From Hirschia baltica ATCC 49814 (GTDB lineage: Bacteria > Pseudomonadota > Alphaproteobacteria > Caulobacterales > Hyphomonadaceae), in contig NC_012982.1 of assembly GCF_000023785.1 (NCBI RefSeq), positions 2,976,001-3,040,000 on the forward strand: DNA of 64,000 nt. The letters are read 5' to 3'. The position numbers were made by a program, and so were the translations under genes. Shown one piece after another: positions 8,247 through 18,185 of this stretch. Each line of letters starts with the position of its first letter. The first letter of the stretch is position 1. The notes beneath the pieces were generated by a model. That model searched no databases. It worked only from the letters and a program-made list of their open reading frames with translations, and was not told the origin of the DNA.

Positions 8247-11200
8247 TTGATTTCTTCTTCGCCTCCACACTGTTTACAATTTCCGACAAATCAAAATGGC
8301 TCAGACATTGTTTTAAATGTCTAACCCATTCCGGATCACAAAATTTATCCGCTTCTAGATGTTCAATCCCTTTGCGAACGCCGCTTATATGTCCTGAACG
8401 TGCTGCAATCAGAATATCCTCCACCACCAAAAGCGAAGCCGCACTCAAAGCGACCTCAACGTCGTTTCCAATAGGGGTGATGCTTTCCTCAGCTTTAGTC
8501 TGTGGATGAACATCTGCTTGAACGTTTTTACGTTTATTCAGTGCCAATAAAAGCGAGTCAAAATTGAAAGGCTTGGGCAAGAAAATTTCATGAAGAACAT
8601 GCTGTGGATCATGCGTTTTCGCGCTTGAAGCGTCCGCTGAAATCATCGCAATAAATATGCGTTGGCCAAACATGTCACGCAGCGCTGAAGCCGCATCCCA
8701 TCCTGAACGGCCCGGCATATTTACATCTAGCAGCGCAAAATCAGGCGAATAGGATGGCGCAATCGCAAGTCCTTCATCCACATTTTGACACGTAACAATA
8801 TCATAGCCCATTGGTTCTAAAAAGCTTTTTAGAATAGTTAGTTGATTGCTATCATCATCAATAATGAGAATTTTCTGACCAGCCCCCATCTGACTTTCAA
8901 ATGATATGGTTTTGGTGCGGTCTATCTCTTCTTGCATTGGCTGCGACAACATCAATTTGATGGTAAATTTCGCACCTTTTCCAAGCTTACTTTCTATTGA
9001 AATATCGCCGCCCATCACATGCGTAAGCGCACGAATAATCGCCAACCCTAAGCCTATTCCTGGATTGGCAGTATCAACACGCTCAAAAGGCTCGAAGATG
9101 CGCTCATAATCCTTTGGATCAATACCTACGCCGCTATCGGAAATTTCAAATCGCGCTATCTGATTGCGATAATGCACGTCAAAATTAACTTCACCGTCAG
9201 GCGTGAACTTAATCGCATTAGATAGTACATTGATCAGTATCTGACGCAGACGCTTGGGATCAGAACGAACAAATTCCGGCATCATACCGTGTGTATTAAA
9301 ATTGAATTTTAATCCCTTAGACACAGCACTTGGACGCAACATAGCGACAATATCATCCAAAAATCCGGGGAAACGAATTAACTCGCGTTCAAGCTTGATC
9401 ACCCCCCCTTCGATTTGAGAAATTTCCATCAACCCGTCCACAAGGTCTGTCAAATGCTCAGAACTACGCCGAATGTAGCTTCCTGCTGATTTGGCTGATT
9501 TTACACCGCCTCTCTCAAGCAGTTGAGAATATCCATATATAGAATTTAACGGCGACCGTATCTCATGACTAACACTGACCAGAAAACGACTTTTCGCATT
9601 GTTCGCGGCTTCCGCTTCTACTTTTGCTTTTTGAAGCAACCCATCCGTTTCATTGTGGGCTTCAATTTCTTCGAGCAATTTTGACATGTGAAACTCAGTT
9701 TCACGAAATGCAGACTGTCGGCTTTTATGCGCTAATATAACAATCCAAACAGTGACTCCCGCAATCAAGGAAAATACAATAAATACCGAACGAATAAGCC
9801 CCTGAGACTGACTAGGCATTGACTGGTTCCATCCGCCGTTAAACCAGTAAATCAAATACAATACCCCTGCCAATGCCAGCATTGTCAGACACATCAACAT
9901 TACAAATTGGCCGATTGTCGAATTGAGATATTTTACCCAATGTATCGGAAGATATTTCTCAAAAAACCCTGTTACTTGCTGATCTAATCGACTGTCTTTT
10001 TTACACATGTCTTGGCATCGCACTTCCAAAGTGCAACACAATGAACAAATAGGTGCGTGAAACATTGAGCAATGCACCATGTCATTGGATTGAAATGTAT
10101 TTTCGCAAATTGTACATTTCACTCTTCCCTGATTTTCAGGCAAACTTGGTTCACGTGCGAGATAGAATTTTCCTTTGGTCGCAATCGCAATTATTGGTGC
10201 CGCTATAAATGCAACAAGCAGCCCGATAAAAGGTGAAAAAGCTTGTGCGATCTCGCCTGCAAAGCCCATATAGGCAAGGCCCGACATCAATACGGACAAC
10301 CCCATTGCGCCGACGCCAACAGGGTTGATATCGTATAGATGACCGCGCTTAAATTCTATGCCTTTGGGAGACAAACCCAAAGGCTTTGAAATTACGAGAT
10401 CAGCGACAAGCGCTCCAATCCACCCAGCCGCAAGATTTGCATAAAGAACCAAAACACGGTCAATCGCAGCGAAAATTCCAATTTCCATCAGAAGCAATGC
10501 CAAAAGGACATTGAAGACAAGCCATACAACTCGCCCGGGGTGAGAATGGGTTAGCCGAGAAAAGAAATTCGACCAAGCTATGGAGCCCGCATATGCGTTC
10601 GTCACATTGATTTTCAACTGACAAACAATCACAAAAATGCCAGTCACAATTAGTGCAAATTCGGCACTGGTGAACATGTCTGTAAAAATAGTACGGAACA
10701 TTGCTGTTGGACTAGACGCATCTTGTACGCTACCGCCATCTTGCAATACATAAACAGCTAGGCAAGAGCCCAAAAGCAATTTGATCCCGCCTACAATTGT
10801 CCAGCCAGGACCACTGATCAACAGCCCCGCCCACCATTTCAAACGGTTCTCTTTTTTATGGTTCGGCATAAATCGCAAATAGTCAGCTTGCTCACCTATT
10901 TGCGGCAAAAGGGATAACAAAGTTGAAAATGCCAGACCAAACAAATAGAGGTTCATTCCACCTTCATTCGTGAGGCCACCAAAATTTTGCCATTGATCCA
11001 GAGCGTCCCCGCCTTTCCAGAGAATAAATGCAATCGGCGCTATCTGAAGAATAATCCAGATCGGCTGGGTCCAGACCTGAAAACGCGTGATCGAGCTCAT
11101 GCCGAACAAGGCAATCGGAATGACCAATAATGTACTTATAATGTGTGCAAGACTTAAATGAATGCCAAGCATTGCCTGAATGGCAACAGACATAATGCTC

Positions 11201-11601
11201 GCTTCAACTGCAAACAGTAAAAATGTAAAAGACGCATAGATGAGAGATGTGATCGTTGATCCAAGATATCCAAACCCAGCGCCGCGCGTAAGCAGATCAA
11301 CATCCAAACCTTCTTTGGCCGCATAATATGCGATAGGCAGCCCGATCATAAACATAAGGACAACGGCTGAACAGATAGCAGCCACGCTGTTTTGGAACCC
11401 AAAACTCAACGTGATACTTGCGCCGATTGCTTCACATGCAAGAAATGCAGATGCACCAATCGCTGTGTTTGCAACGCGTCCTGCTGTCCATTTACGCGCA
11501 CGGTCAGCCGTATAACGCAACGCAAAATCTTCCATGCTTTGGCTAGCTACCCATTTATTATACAGGCGCTTTTCGCGGACGATATATTCGCTATTTTTCA
11601 C
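8239..11601 (-). CDS. Hybrid histidine kinase fused to an NCS1-type permease domain
   Basis: A 1120-residue membrane protein. Residues about 35-480 form a 12-helix domain like the NCS1 (purine/cytosine/allantoin) permeases. Then comes a Cys-rich module with eight Cys at about 496-533 (two CxxC-type pairs), resembling a zinc finger, followed by two more membrane helices (about 563-626). The kinase core follows: the HisKA site is in FLVSVSHEIRSPLNSIYG (His about 679), the ATPase domain has an N-box NVLSNAIKFT and a G-box GIGLGLAI. A receiver domain has its Asp at about 959 (FALLDVNMPG) and Lys in FLPKPF. It is transcribed with the LuxR-type regulator, facing urtABCDE. By analogy with transporter-linked sensors such as CbrA it may sense or transport a urea-related or purine-related compound; the ligand is unknown. 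Confidence 0.88.
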   Translation of the reverse strand: MKNSEYIVREKRLYNKWVASQSMEDFALRYTADRARKWTAGRVANTAIGASAFLACEAIGASITLSFGFQNSVAAICSAVVLMFMIGLPIAYYAAKEGLDVDLLTRGAGFGYLGSTITSLIYASFTFLLFAVEASIMSVAIQAMLGIHLSLAHIISTLLVIPIALFGMSSITRFQVWTQPIWIILQIAPIAFILWKGGDALDQWQNFGGLTNEGGMNLYLFGLAFSTLLSLLPQIGEQADYLRFMPNHKKENRLKWWAGLLISGPGWTIVGGIKLLLGSCLAVYVLQDGGSVQDASSPTAMFRTIFTDMFTSAEFALIVTGIFVIVCQLKINVTNAYAGSIAWSNFFSRLTHSHPGRVVWLVFNVLLALLLMEIGIFAAIDRVLVLYANLAAGWIGALVADLVISKPLGLSPKGIEFKRGHLYDINPVGVGAMGLSVLMSGLAYMGFAGEIAQAFSPFIGLLVAFIAAPIIAIATKGKFYLAREPSLPENQGRVKCTICENTFQSNDMVHCSMFHAPICSLCCTLEVRCQDMCKKDSRLDQQVTGFFEKYLPIHWVKYLNSTIGQFVMLMCLTMLALAGVLYLIYWFNGGWNQSMPSQSQGLIRSVFIVFSLIAGVTVWIVILAHKSRQSAFRETEFHMSKLLEEIEAHNETDGLLQKAKVEAEAANNAKSRFLVSVSHEIRSPLNSIYGYSQLLERGGVKSAKSAGSYIRRSSEHLTDLVDGLMEISQIEGGVIKLERELIRFPGFLDDIVAMLRPSAVSKGLKFNFNTHGMMPEFVRSDPKRLRQILINVLSNAIKFTPDGEVNFDVHYRNQIARFEISDSGVGIDPKDYERIFEPFERVDTANPGIGLGLAIIRALTHVMGGDISIESKLGKGAKFTIKLMLSQPMQEEIDRTKTISFESQMGAGQKILIIDDDSNQLTILKSFLEPMGYDIVTCQNVDEGLAIAPSYSPDFALLDVNMPGRSGWDAASALRDMFGQRIFIAMISADASSAKTHDPQHVLHEIFLPKPFNFDSLLLALNKRKNVQADVHPQTKAEESITPIGNDVEVALSAASLLVVEDILIAARSGHISGVRKGIEHLEADKFCDPEWVRHLKQCLSHFDLSEIVNSVEAKKKSNG

Positions 11602-11950
11602 AGAAATTCACGTCGTGATATCATAGCATAAGAGAACCGGCACATAAGCAATCGATTGTTTCCAAACTGATTCAAACAGTTAAAATCGTGAATGTCCCCC
11701 CATAGGGAACAGCTTAAAATCGTCAGTGAGAGATCTGAAATGCAGGAAATGACGCAGAGCAACAATCTGCTATAAATTGACACAATGTCAGGCTAAATCT
11801 TGAAGGACATGCTCAACATCACACCAGCATTTCAACTTCTGACATAAAAATGCATGAACAAACTGCCTTGGGATTATAGGCGTTATTTTTAATGACCCAA
11901 AAAACGCGGCTAAGCGTAAATGCTCAACCGCGTTTTCCAATCAATTCTAA
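11602..11950. other. Intergenic region upstream of the hybrid kinase
   Basis: This 349-base gap holds the kinase promoter region (minus strand) and, near its left-hand neighbour gene, a terminator described separately. A ten-base direct repeat TTAAAATCGT occurs at 11680-11689 and 11714-11723. A 61-codon open frame on the minus strand (11598-11783) overlaps the kinase start and looks non-coding. I see no other gene. Confidence 0.4.
11901..11936 (-). terminator. Rho-independent terminator after the ureohydrolase gene
   Basis: A nine-base perfect inverted repeat (AAAACGCGG at 11901-11909, CCGCGTTTT at 11928-11936) lies 15 bases past the ureohydrolase stop. Read on the minus strand, the GC-rich stem is followed by a run of T residues, as expected for intrinsic termination. 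Confidence 0.8.
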
Positions 11951-13459
11951 CTAACGCATTTGTCCATAATTAGGGTCAATTTCTTCATTCAACCCTTCAG
12001 CTTTGGCTTTAATACCAGCTTCAGGCTGCATGTGCTCTGTCGTCAGCTCAGATAGGTATGATCCATCTGTAATGCCCTTTTTACGCATTGCGATACCTGT
12101 GAGACAGGCCTGCATGATAAAGTTCGCATTCAATGCTGAACGGTAGGTTGGGTCTTGCTCTGGTGCTAGCTCCACAAGCTCAAACCCAACCATGTCGTTT
12201 TCAGCACACAGACCACGTACGATAGGAATAGCTTCACGCATGGTCAAACCACCCGGAACAGGTGTACCCGTGCCCGGAATAAACGCTGGATCAAGAACAT
12301 CAACGTCAAACGAGATGAATAGTTTTTTGCCATCTTCTCTAGCCTCGGCGAGCGCCTGTTTCATAACGGCGTCCCAACCCTTTTTCTCAACTTCAGGCAT
12401 AGTGTGATATCTAACACCATTATTGCGCATCCATTCAAAACCTTCAGGACCCGGCCAACCGCCGCGCAACCCGACTTGAATATAGTTTTCGCCGAGTACG
12501 TGACCTTCTTTTACAGCACGATAAACTGGCTGTCCGTGTGAAAGAAAGTGTGGGCTATCCTTCCCGGCATCAAAGTGTGAGTCGAAGTGAACGACACCAA
12601 AACTTGCTTTTCCGTGCACATCGGCCAGTCCAGCAATGTCAGGATATTCAAGGCTGTGATCCCCACCTACGATAAACGGAATAGTACCGGTTTCAGCAAT
12701 CTCTTTGATACGCTCGCGCACGTGTAGCACAGACAATTCCGTGCTCATATTATCAATAGCGATATCACCATAATCAACAATGTTGAGCTCTTTGGACGGG
12801 TTCACCATTGTATTCATATCAATGCGTGCACCAGTCGCATATGAATTACGCATCGCCATCGGACCAAATTTCTGACCACGATAATACGACCCCATATCAA
12901 GTGGAGCACCGACAATGGCAACATCAACATTACCTGCGATCAAATCATCGGGGTACATTGCGATAGGTGCGCCTGCAAATGTGGCAATCCCACCGCGACT
13001 ATTGGCATATCTGCTAACTGTAAATGGACCGGGCTCACGCTTAGGGTTGAGCTCTTTGGGCTTCATCACTTTCCAGCCATTATAGTTTGTGGCTTCGGTG
13101 TTCATTGGAATTGCGGCAAGGTCCGTTTCTGGATCAAACTTTCCTTCTTCAATGACATACTGCATTGCATCGACCATGGCCTCGATTTCTTTACCAGTCT
13201 TCTTTTCCAGTCTCTGGTAGAGTTTTTCTTTGGTTCCGCCCACAAAACGAAGAGACTTATCAGAAAGTAAGAATTCTTTCTTTTCGTCTGGAAGCTTTTT
13301 GATCTTTTTTTCCAACCATTCGGGAGTCGGCGTTTCTTCAGCCTCTGCCTCAACAGCCTCCGCTGGTGCAGACTGCGCATTTACTGAAATAAAGGCTGGC
13401 GTCAAAGACACAGCCATCGCCATAAACGCACCGCCTAGAAGGACTTTTTTCAAACCCAT
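11951..13459 (-). CDS. Exported ureohydrolase (agmatinase/arginase/guanidinase family)
   Basis: A 502-residue protein with a clear Sec signal peptide (hydrophobic core then FISVNAQS, cleavage near residue 29). An acidic/basic linker and an extra region of about 110 residues come before the ureohydrolase domain (about 150-450). Binuclear-metal motifs are visible: IVGGDHSLEYPDIAG, VVHFDSHFDAGKD with a downstream LSHG, and SFDVDVLDPAFIPGTG. The family hydrolyses guanidino compounds to urea plus an amine or ammonia, using Mn or Ni. Family members are normally about 300-350 residues and cytoplasmic, so the signal peptide and extension are notable. It lies between the urea importer/kinase and the urease operon, so urea formation outside the inner membrane followed by UrtABCDE uptake is a sensible reading. 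The exact substrate (agmatine, guanidinobutyrate, guanidine, arginine) cannot be read from the sequence. Confidence 0.85.
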   Translation of the reverse strand: MGLKKVLLGGAFMAMAVSLTPAFISVNAQSAPAEAVEAEAEETPTPEWLEKKIKKLPDEKKEFLLSDKSLRFVGGTKEKLYQRLEKKTGKEIEAMVDAMQYVIEEGKFDPETDLAAIPMNTEATNYNGWKVMKPKELNPKREPGPFTVSRYANSRGGIATFAGAPIAMYPDDLIAGNVDVAIVGAPLDMGSYYRGQKFGPMAMRNSYATGARIDMNTMVNPSKELNIVDYGDIAIDNMSTELSVLHVRERIKEIAETGTIPFIVGGDHSLEYPDIAGLADVHGKASFGVVHFDSHFDAGKDSPHFLSHGQPVYRAVKEGHVLGENYIQVGLRGGWPGPEGFEWMRNNGVRYHTMPEVEKKGWDAVMKQALAEAREDGKKLFISFDVDVLDPAFIPGTGTPVPGGLTMREAIPIVRGLCAENDMVGFELVELAPEQDPTYRSALNANFIMQACLTGIAMRKKGITDGSYLSELTTEHMQPEAGIKAKAEGLNEEIDPNYGQMR

Positions 13460-13582
13460 AATTCATGCTCCCAAAAATAAAACTCTTAAAAACAAAACAT
13501 AGAAGCCGTACACTTTTCCGCTATGGGTCAAATGACGTAGCATAAGAAATTACAGTCCAGACCAACCTCTAAATTACACAAT

Positions 13583-14332
13583 TCAAAGGTTGCATTGACC
13601 TTCTAAAACACGCTCAAGGGCGACGTTATGCTCATCAAAATGCATACTCAATAATGCGTCGATATCCGCATCTACGGGTCCAAAATCAGTAAATTTTCCC
13701 GCGTTATTTTCAAACCTAATAAAAGTACGAAACGGCGGTGATGTAGCAATTGTATGCTGCATCATAGTTTCATCTTCCATCTCAAATTTATTTAAATGCG
13801 AATACGAAAACACTGCTGTCGGCAACGCCATGCGTTCTATTTTAAAAGGCCGTGTAAACGAAGATGACACCAAGGTATCATTCTCGTCTAGCTTCACAAA
13901 ACCAATGGAAATATCAGACTCATTATCCAGCGTGCTTCGAATAAATTTATGGTCCCTCAAACCGATACCAATATCCGCCGTATCCATAGAAAAAACGCCA
14001 GAAAGCGCCGGGTCCTCACCTTTAATATGCCCCGTATTTTCTACCAGAATTTCCAGCGTAATTCCCAATGTGATTGATCTATCATTATAGCTAGGCGTAA
14101 GCTCTCCATAGATAAAGCTATGCGTGGTCAATGCCGGTTCACAAGACGCTTTAGCCTGCTCACACGCCATTGCAGGCTCAACGCCAAAATTCACAATGTG
14201 ATGTTCACCAATGTCCTTACCTGAAAAAGAGAGCGCCATACGGCATGATTGTGCTTTCACCGCTTCAGCATGAACCGGCCCATTCACAACAGCCATCATC
14301 AATGGAAAAAGAGAAAACAGTGACAGCTTCAT
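13583..14332 (-). CDS. Exported protein of unknown function at the end of the urease operon
   Basis: A 249-residue protein beginning with a typical Sec signal peptide (MKLSLFSLFPLMMAVVNG, cleavage after VHA). The mature part contains few Cys (around residues 30, 53, 62 and at the C-terminus) and alternating beta-like stretches. I do not recognise a family. The start lies only eight bases after the ureG stop, so it is almost certainly the last gene of the urease operon. A periplasmic helper in urea or nickel handling is conceivable, but no motif proves it. Confidence 0.7.
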   Translation of the reverse strand: MKLSLFSLFPLMMAVVNGPVHAEAVKAQSCRMALSFSGKDIGEHHIVNFGVEPAMACEQAKASCEPALTTHSFIYGELTPSYNDRSITLGITLEILVENTGHIKGEDPALSGVFSMDTADIGIGLRDHKFIRSTLDNESDISIGFVKLDENDTLVSSSFTRPFKIERMALPTAVFSYSHLNKFEMEDETMMQHTIATSPPFRTFIRFENNAGKFTDFGPVDADIDALLSMHFDEHNVALERVLEGQCNL

Positions 14333-14340
14333 AACGCGCT

Positions 14341-14955
14341 CTAAATTCCCCCAGCTTCACGCAAAAACTGCACAACAGCGCCGCTTCCATCCGCTCGCTT
14401 CAAATTGGTCAGCTCAAATGGACGCACACCTCTCACTTTTTTAGTATCTTCAATCATGCGCTCAAGGTCAGCCCCAACAGCATCAGCAAGGTCTGTCTTA
14501 TTGATAATAAGCAGATCCGAGCGCGTGATTGCCGGCCCGCCCTTGCGCGGGATATCGTCTCCCTGACACACAGAAATTACATACATCGTTATGTCAGCCA
14601 ATTCCGGTGAAAACGTTGCCGCTAGATTATCGCCGCCTGATTCAATAAAGATCACATCCAGATCAGGATGTCGGCCCATCAATGTATCAATCGCCCGCAG
14701 GTTTATCGACGCATCCTCACGAATAGCAGTATGCGGACAGCCACCTGTCTCGACACCTTCAATACGACTTAAAGGCAAAGCCTGCATACGCATCAAAGCT
14801 TCGGCATCTTCCTTTGTGTAAATGTCATTGGTGACAACCCCCACAGACATTTTTGAAGATAAAGCCTTACACAAACTCGCAGTAAGCGTTGTTTTTCCTG
14901 TTCCCACAGGACCACCAATCCCAACTCTTAAAGGGCCTTTAAAGGGTTCACTCAT
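14341..14955 (-). CDS. ureG: Urease accessory GTPase UreG
   Basis: A 204-residue SIMIBI-class GTPase that drives nickel insertion into urease. The P-loop is [17 protein letters not shown] near the N-terminus, the nickel-binding CxH is in [15 protein letters not shown], and the guanine-specificity motif is in [11 protein letters not shown]. Length and motifs match UreG throughout. It overlaps ureF by four bases. Confidence 0.95.
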   Translation of the reverse strand: MSEPFKGPLRVGIGGPVGTGKTTLTASLCKALSSKMSVGVVTNDIYTKEDAEALMRMQALPLSRIEGVETGGCPHTAIREDASINLRAIDTLMGRHPDLDVIFIESGGDNLAATFSPELADITMYVISVCQGDDIPRKGGPAITRSDLLIINKTDLADAVGADLERMIEDTKKVRGVRPFELTNLKRADGSGAVVQFLREAGGI

Positions 14956-15650
14956 GAGCGGAATATCCTTGAATGCTGCGTTTCGTGCTGCATAGACATA
15001 ATATCAGACATGAATACATTCCCCCCCACTTCGCTGAGCGGCGTGCTAGCGGCAATGTTTGCAGTCTGAATTATATCTGATTCAAGCGTAGACAGAATTT
15101 GCACGCCAGCTTTTTGTCCAATCTGCCCCAGACGCTGCGCCGCTTGTATCAATGCACTCATAAAGGCTTGCAAGAAGGCTGTTACGGTCGCGATGATCGG
15201 TGAATCTATACGCGCACCAATCGCACCAACGGCCACTGAAAGAGGCTTTTGAAAACCACCATTTAAGTCAATGCTTTTATCCCAAACCTGAACAGCTTGC
15301 AGAAATGCATCACCTTGGGCCATTGTCTCCAAATGGCGCTCAGAAGAACTCGCCATCGCCTCACATAAACTTGCTATTTCTGACAATTGGAGATGATCGT
15401 TGTGAGCCTTCCAGCTATGCGCACAGATGATTGCATCACTTCTCCCCGCGCCATTATGCAAAATACCTTCGAGCCATTGTGTCAGGCCATCGACTGAATT
15501 TATCCGTCCACATTCATAGGCTTGCTCAAGGCCGTGACTATAGGCAAACCCGCCTGTTGGAAAAGCTGGTGACAGCCATGCTTGTAAGCGCACAAATGCA
15601 TGCGGGTTTAAAGCAATCACACTTTCATCATTATAAGAAAAAGCGTTCAT
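14952..15650 (-). CDS. ureF: Urease accessory protein UreF
   Basis: A 232-residue helical protein of the UreF family. The characteristic N-terminal part [20 protein letters not shown] is followed by EQAYECGRI. UreF forms the GTPase-regulating scaffold with UreD/UreH and UreG during urease maturation. It overlaps ureE at its start and ureG at its end, each by four bases, in a compact operon. Confidence 0.93.
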   Translation of the reverse strand: MNAFSYNDESVIALNPHAFVRLQAWLSPAFPTGGFAYSHGLEQAYECGRINSVDGLTQWLEGILHNGAGRSDAIICAHSWKAHNDHLQLSEIASLCEAMASSSERHLETMAQGDAFLQAVQVWDKSIDLNGGFQKPLSVAVGAIGARIDSPIIATVTAFLQAFMSALIQAAQRLGQIGQKAGVQILSTLESDIIQTANIAASTPLSEVGGNVFMSDIMSMQHETQHSRIFRS

Positions 15651-16156
15651 TTATTTATCTCATCCGTGTGATGGTTATGCTCATGCGCATGGTGATGATG
15701 ATGGCCTGTCATTGCATGTTCGCCAGTTTGCTCATCTTTGCCATCATATGCCCCGCCCACTGGATCAAAAGGGTATTCGACTTCCTTCACAAAACCGCCA
15801 AGCCCTTCAATCATATCCTTGATCACATGGTCCTGACGAATAAATATGCGATCAATTTCTATTTGCGCGGCCAAATGACGATTGCCGATATGCCACGCCA
15901 AAAACAAAAGGTGTTTGGGGTCGCTACCTGTTATTTCATAAAGGTCTTCTTTGGTGGCCTGAACCTGAACGATCCGACCATCTTCCAAAACCAAGCCATC
16001 ACCATGCCGCAACAAACGCGCAGTCTGTAAATTGAGATAAAACGCTATACCGCCATCTGATACCATGCGGACGCGACGACGAAATCGCTCGGTTTCATCC
16101 AATGTGATCGTATCGGAAAACTCAGCATAATCTCGAATGATTGTTGATGCTTGCAT
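15647..16156 (-). CDS. ureE: Urease nickel chaperone UreE
   Basis: A 169-residue protein with the UreE N-terminal domain (DTITLDETERFRRRVRMVSD) and metal-binding C-terminal domain (LAWHIGNRHLAAQIEI). It ends in a His-rich tail (GHHHHHAHEHNHHTDE) that stores or delivers nickel. It lies two bases after the ureC stop and overlaps ureF by four bases. Confidence 0.94.
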   Translation of the reverse strand: MQASTIIRDYAEFSDTITLDETERFRRRVRMVSDGGIAFYLNLQTARLLRHGDGLVLEDGRIVQVQATKEDLYEITGSDPKHLLFLAWHIGNRHLAAQIEIDRIFIRQDHVIKDMIEGLGGFVKEVEYPFDPVGGAYDGKDEQTGEHAMTGHHHHHAHEHNHHTDEINK

Positions 16157-16158
16157 AT

Positions 16159-17871
16159 TTAAAACAGGAAATATCGCTGAGCCATTGGCAGCTCAATTGC
16201 TGGCTCGCAGGTTAGCAAATCACCATCGGCGCGCACTTCATAAGTTTCAGGATCAACTTCAATGTGCGGCTTGTAGGAATTTAGCTTCATCGCAGATTTT
16301 CCAATGCCTCCTCGTGTATTTTTGACGGCGACCAAATCCTTCTCGACGCCTAGCTTTTTCGCCAAACCATCATGTATTGCAGCCTGAGACACGAAGGTGA
16401 CTGAAGATTGCGTTCGCATTTTTCCAAATGCACCAAACATTGGGCGCATATGAACAGGTTGTGGCGTGGGAATAGACGCATTGGGGTCACCCATTGGCGC
16501 AGCCGCAATAGATCCACCAATAAGAATCATATCCGGCTTCACGCCAAAAAAGGCTGGAGACCACAAAACAAGATCTGCGCGCTTACCAATTTCTATTGAC
16601 CCAATCTCACGATCCAACCCTTGTGCAATCGCAGGGTTGATTGTGTATTTGGCAATATAGCGCTTCACACGTTCATTATCATTATCGCCTTTTTCTTCAG
16701 GCAATGCCCCGCGCTGACGCTTCATTTTGTCCGCAGACTGCCATGTACGGATCAAAACCTCTCCAACCCGCCCCATTGCCTGACTATCAGATGCAATGAT
16801 AGAAAAAGCGCCCATATCATGCAGGATATCTTCAGCTGCAATTGTTTCCTTGCGGATACGGCTTTCAGCAAACGCAATATCTTCAGCTATGCTCGGATCA
16901 AGATGGTGACATACCATCAGCATATCCAAATGCTCTTCCACTGTATTGCGGGTATAGGGACGCGTCGGATTGGTGGATGATGGAATGACATTCTCAAGCC
17001 CACACACACGGATAATATCAGGCGCATGTCCACCACCCGCCCCCTCTGTGTGAAACGCGTGAATGGTACGCCCCTTAATTGCGTCAATCGTCGATTCAAC
17101 AAAGCCTGACTCATTGAGCGTATCGGTGTGGATCATCACCTGCACGTCAAATTCATCAGCCACACCTAAACAACAATCAATCGCACCCGGTGTCGTTCCC
17201 CAATCTTCATGCAGTTTCAAGGCAGCTGCGCCGCCGCGTATCATCTCTTCCAATGCTGCGGGTTGAGATGCATTGCCCTTACCTGAGAAGGCCAAATTCA
17301 TAGGAAAAGAGTCAGCCGCTTGGATCATCCGGCCAATATGCCATGGTCCGGGTGTACACGTTGTTGCTAAAGTTCCGTGCGCTGGCCCTGTTCCTCCGCC
17401 TACCATCGTTGTGACGCCGCTCATCAAGGCTTCTTCAATCTGTTGGGGACAGATAAAATGAATGTGCGAGTCAATGCCGCCTGCCGTCAGGATTTTGCCT
17501 TCACCAGCAATCACCTCCGTACCCGGCCCAACGATAATATCTATATTGGGCTGCGTGTCTGGGTTACCTGCTTTGCCTATATGAGAAATACGACCAGACT
17601 TTAAACCAATATCTGCTTTGTATATGCCAGTATAATCAACGACCAATGCATTGGTGATAACTGTATCAACAGCGCCGTTTTCGCGGCTGACCTGAGACTG
17701 CCCCATGCCATCCCGCAAAACTTTCCCACCACCAAATTTAACTTCTTCACCGGGAATGGCGAAATCTTTTTCAACTTCGATAAAAAGCTCTGTATCAGCA
17801 AGCCGCACTTTGTCCCCCACCGTGGGACCAAACATGGACACATAAACCGAGCGAGGCACTTTTACAGACAT
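16159..17871 (-). CDS. ureC: Urease subunit alpha
   Basis: The 570-residue catalytic subunit; urease hydrolyses urea to ammonia and carbamate at a di-nickel centre. Ligands are visible in [14 protein letters not shown], the carbamylated Lys in [12 protein letters not shown], further His ligands in [10 protein letters not shown] and [16 protein letters not shown], and the flap Cys-His in [11 protein letters not shown]. Full-length with no lesion. The ATG overlaps the ureB stop by one base. Confidence 0.97.
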   Translation of the reverse strand: MSVKVPRSVYVSMFGPTVGDKVRLADTELFIEVEKDFAIPGEEVKFGGGKVLRDGMGQSQVSRENGAVDTVITNALVVDYTGIYKADIGLKSGRISHIGKAGNPDTQPNIDIIVGPGTEVIAGEGKILTAGGIDSHIHFICPQQIEEALMSGVTTMVGGGTGPAHGTLATTCTPGPWHIGRMIQAADSFPMNLAFSGKGNASQPAALEEMIRGGAAALKLHEDWGTTPGAIDCCLGVADEFDVQVMIHTDTLNESGFVESTIDAIKGRTIHAFHTEGAGGGHAPDIIRVCGLENVIPSSTNPTRPYTRNTVEEHLDMLMVCHHLDPSIAEDIAFAESRIRKETIAAEDILHDMGAFSIIASDSQAMGRVGEVLIRTWQSADKMKRQRGALPEEKGDNDNERVKRYIAKYTINPAIAQGLDREIGSIEIGKRADLVLWSPAFFGVKPDMILIGGSIAAAPMGDPNASIPTPQPVHMRPMFGAFGKMRTQSSVTFVSQAAIHDGLAKKLGVEKDLVAVKNTRGGIGKSAMKLNSYKPHIEVDPETYEVRADGDLLTCEPAIELPMAQRYFLF

Positions 17872-18176
17872 TATAAATCGCCCATAATTTGCTGACGGAA
17901 ACCGAAGACTTTTTTCAATCCCAATAAAGGTGTCAAAGTCACATCACGCGCTTGGCCCGGTTCAAAACGCACAGCCGTTCCCGCCATGATATCTAAACGC
18001 ATACCCCGCGCCTTTTCCCGATCGAATGTTAAGAATGGATTAGCTTCATAGAAATGATAGTGAGATCCAATCTGAACTGGTCGATCTCCCGTGTTCGCCA
18101 CTTTGAGACTGACTGTCTCTTGGCCAACATTTATCTCAATGTCTTCTGCGCTAAGAATGATCTCACCAGGAAGCAT
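17871..18176 (-). CDS. ureB: Urease subunit beta
   Basis: A 101-residue UreB, beginning [18 protein letters not shown] and containing the family motif [18 protein letters not shown]. It is encoded separately from UreA and UreC, as in most proteobacteria. It follows ureJ after a nine-base gap. Confidence 0.95.
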   Translation of the reverse strand: MLPGEIILSAEDIEINVGQETVSLKVANTGDRPVQIGSHYHFYEANPFLTFDREKARGMRLDIMAGTAVRFEPGQARDVTLTPLLGLKKVFGFRQQIMGDL

Positions 18177-18185
18177 AATATCCTC

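Noticed and set aside
8239-11601. The permease-kinase fusion considered as an artefact of a lost stop codon between two genes
   Set aside because: The reading frame is continuous through an additional Cys-rich module and two extra helices that link the parts, which is not expected of a chance readthrough.
11598-11783. A 61-codon frame on the minus strand before the hybrid kinase
   Set aside because: It overlaps the kinase start out of frame, has no ribosome-binding site, and its Ser/Leu/Cys-rich product matches no protein pattern; the region is better explained as promoter.
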